Below, in pieces: positions 63,198 to 64,000 of a DNA stretch of 64,000 nucleotides (positions within the stretch are counted from its first letter, which is position 1; each line of letters begins with the position of its first letter). Position numbers and translations under genes: made by a program. Under the pieces are notes generated by a model, which did not search any database, was not told where the DNA came from, and saw only the letters and a program-made list of their open reading frames with translations. Source of the DNA: Limnothrix sp. FACHB-406 (GTDB taxonomy: Bacteria; Cyanobacteriota; Cyanobacteriia; CACIAM-69d); the NCBI RefSeq assembly GCF_014698235.1, contig NZ_JACJSP010000004.1, forward strand, positions 186,001 to 250,000, in the 5' to 3' direction.

Positions 63198-64000
63198 ATG
63201 ATCTCTTCTCCGGCTCGATCGATTCCTGGGTCTGAGTTGCCCTTGGATGATCGCCCCGACATCTCGATCGTTGTGCCCATCCACAATGAAATTGAAAGCC
63301 TGCCCCATCTGCTGGATGCCATTACGGCGGCGATGGAACCAACGGGCGATCGCTACGAGATTGTTTGTGTGGATGATGGATCGCGGGACGGCTCCGGCGA
63401 TTGGCTGAAGCAGGCGGCGATCGAGCGCCCCAACCTGCGATCGGTGATTTTGCGACGTAATTATGGTCAAACGGCGGCCATGGCTGCGGGGTTCGATCGC
63501 TCCCTGGGTCACACGATCGTGACCCTGGATGCGGATTTGCAAAACGACCCCCAAGACATCCCGGCCCTGCTGGAGAAGCTCAACGAGGGCTATGACCTGG
63601 TGACCGGTTGGCGGGTCAAGCGCCAAGATGCGGCCATGACCCGACTGTTGCCCTCGCGGATTGCCAATGCCATCATTCGCCGGGTCACGGGCGTGCGTGT
63701 GCGGGACTATGGCTGCTCGCTCAAGGCCTACCGCGCTGAATTGCTGGCCGATATGAACCTTTACGGCGAATTACACCGATTTTTGCCCGCCTTGGCCTTC
63801 ATGGAAGGGGCCAGAATCACAGAAATTCCCGTGCGTCACCATGCCCGCCAGTTTGGCCAAAGTAAATATGGACTAGGCCGCACGATCCGGGTCGTGATGG
63901 ATCTGCTGACCATTTGGTTCATGAAAAAATTTCTGACCCGGCCGATGCATGTGTTTGGCCCCCTAGGGTTGGGGCTAATTGCGATCGGGGGAGTCCTGTT
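63198..64000 (+). CDS. Family 2 glycosyltransferase, DPM1/GtrB-like, 3' part missing
   Basis: Starts at the ATG at 63198 with an AAGGA seven bases upstream. An ATG-CCC-CCA-TGA minicistron begins eight bases earlier and its stop overlaps this start. The GT-A domain has ISIVVPIHNEIESLPHLL, IVCVDDGSRDGS, and TLDADLQNDPQDIP (DxD), then RVRDYGCSLKAYRAELL and GQSKYGLGRTIRVVMDLL, as in polyprenyl-phosphate glycosyltransferases. A hydrophobic segment (MHVFGPLGLGLIAIGG) begins at the window edge, where further membrane helices are expected. It probably transfers a sugar to undecaprenyl phosphate for cell-surface glycans. Divergent from rpsB. Confidence 0.9.
   Translation, partial: MISSPARSIPGSELPLDDRPDISIVVPIHNEIESLPHLLDAITAAMEPTGDRYEIVCVDDGSRDGSGDWLKQAAIERPNLRSVILRRNYGQTAAMAAGFDRSLGHTIVTLDADLQNDPQDIPALLEKLNEGYDLVTGWRVKRQDAAMTRLLPSRIANAIIRRVTGVRVRDYGCSLKAYRAELLADMNLYGELHRFLPALAFMEGARITEIPVRHHARQFGQSKYGLGRTIRVVMDLLTIWFMKKFLTRPMHVFGPLGLGLIAIGGVL

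Overview
The window is chromosomal DNA of a cyanobacterium. The cyanobacterial HIP1 octamer GCGATCGC and its core CGATCG recur everywhere, inside and between genes. The gene content is also cyanobacterial: sbtA-sbtB bicarbonate uptake, fbp-zwf-opcA, a GUN4-domain protein, an Anabaena-type GAF/PAS adenylate cyclase, an Fe superoxide dismutase and an apocarotenoid oxygenase. Base composition is GC-rich except for one AT-rich island near 27.2-27.5 kb. I cannot assign a genus; a Limnothrix/Leptolyngbya-like lineage is only a guess. No rRNA, tRNA, IS element, prophage or CRISPR array was seen.

Layout. 0-6.6 kb: LivM/NatC-type permease (cut by the left edge), zinc-ribbon GUN4 protein, pgi, an orthocaspase carrying two C-terminal Tudor/agenet-like modules, and gdhA with an NtcA-type site. 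6.6-13.3 kb: pdxA overlapping a ferritin-like gene, an S9 peptidase, sbtA-sbtB with a CmpR-type box, and an LmeA-family gene. 13.8-19.4 kb: an RRM protein, the oxidative pentose phosphate cluster fbp-zwf-opcA, and moaE. 19.4-26.4 kb: mnmA, a glycosyltransferase, mreBCD and queA. 26.5-30.3 kb: an orphan gene, a non-coding AT-rich stretch with unusual palindromes, a carotenoid oxygenase and sodB. 30.8-36 kb: a serralysin-like RTX protease, a pentapeptide-repeat protein coupled to a BMC-like protein, and MTHFR overlapping rimM. 36-45.4 kb: eight consecutive minus-strand genes that look like a sulfur-compound sensing, import and metabolism region. 45.7-53 kb: GT4 glycosyltransferase, recN, a class III adenylate cyclase and a small exported protein. 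53.4-54.4 kb: remnants of a MntA/HepT toxin-antitoxin pair abutting an intact DUF433/DUF5615 pair. 54.6-64 kb: cation/proton antiporter, UDP-glucose dehydrogenase with UDP-glucuronate decarboxylase, an acidic cyanobacterial protein, tsf, rpsB and a GT2 polyprenyl-phosphate glycosyltransferase cut by the right edge.

Most genes are housekeeping. The most interesting signals are: (i) the 36.1-45.4 kb co-directional block, in which a TtrS/PhnD-like but apparently cytosolic histidine kinase is overlapped by a rhodanese gene and lies behind an ABC importer operon led by a DszC/SfnB-like flavoprotein; (ii) the caspase-Tudor fusion; (iii) one toxin-antitoxin cassette truncating another; (iv) interleaved and hairpin palindromes in a large non-coding gap; and (v) many unrelated short tandem repeats (8-28 bp units) in the intergenic regions.
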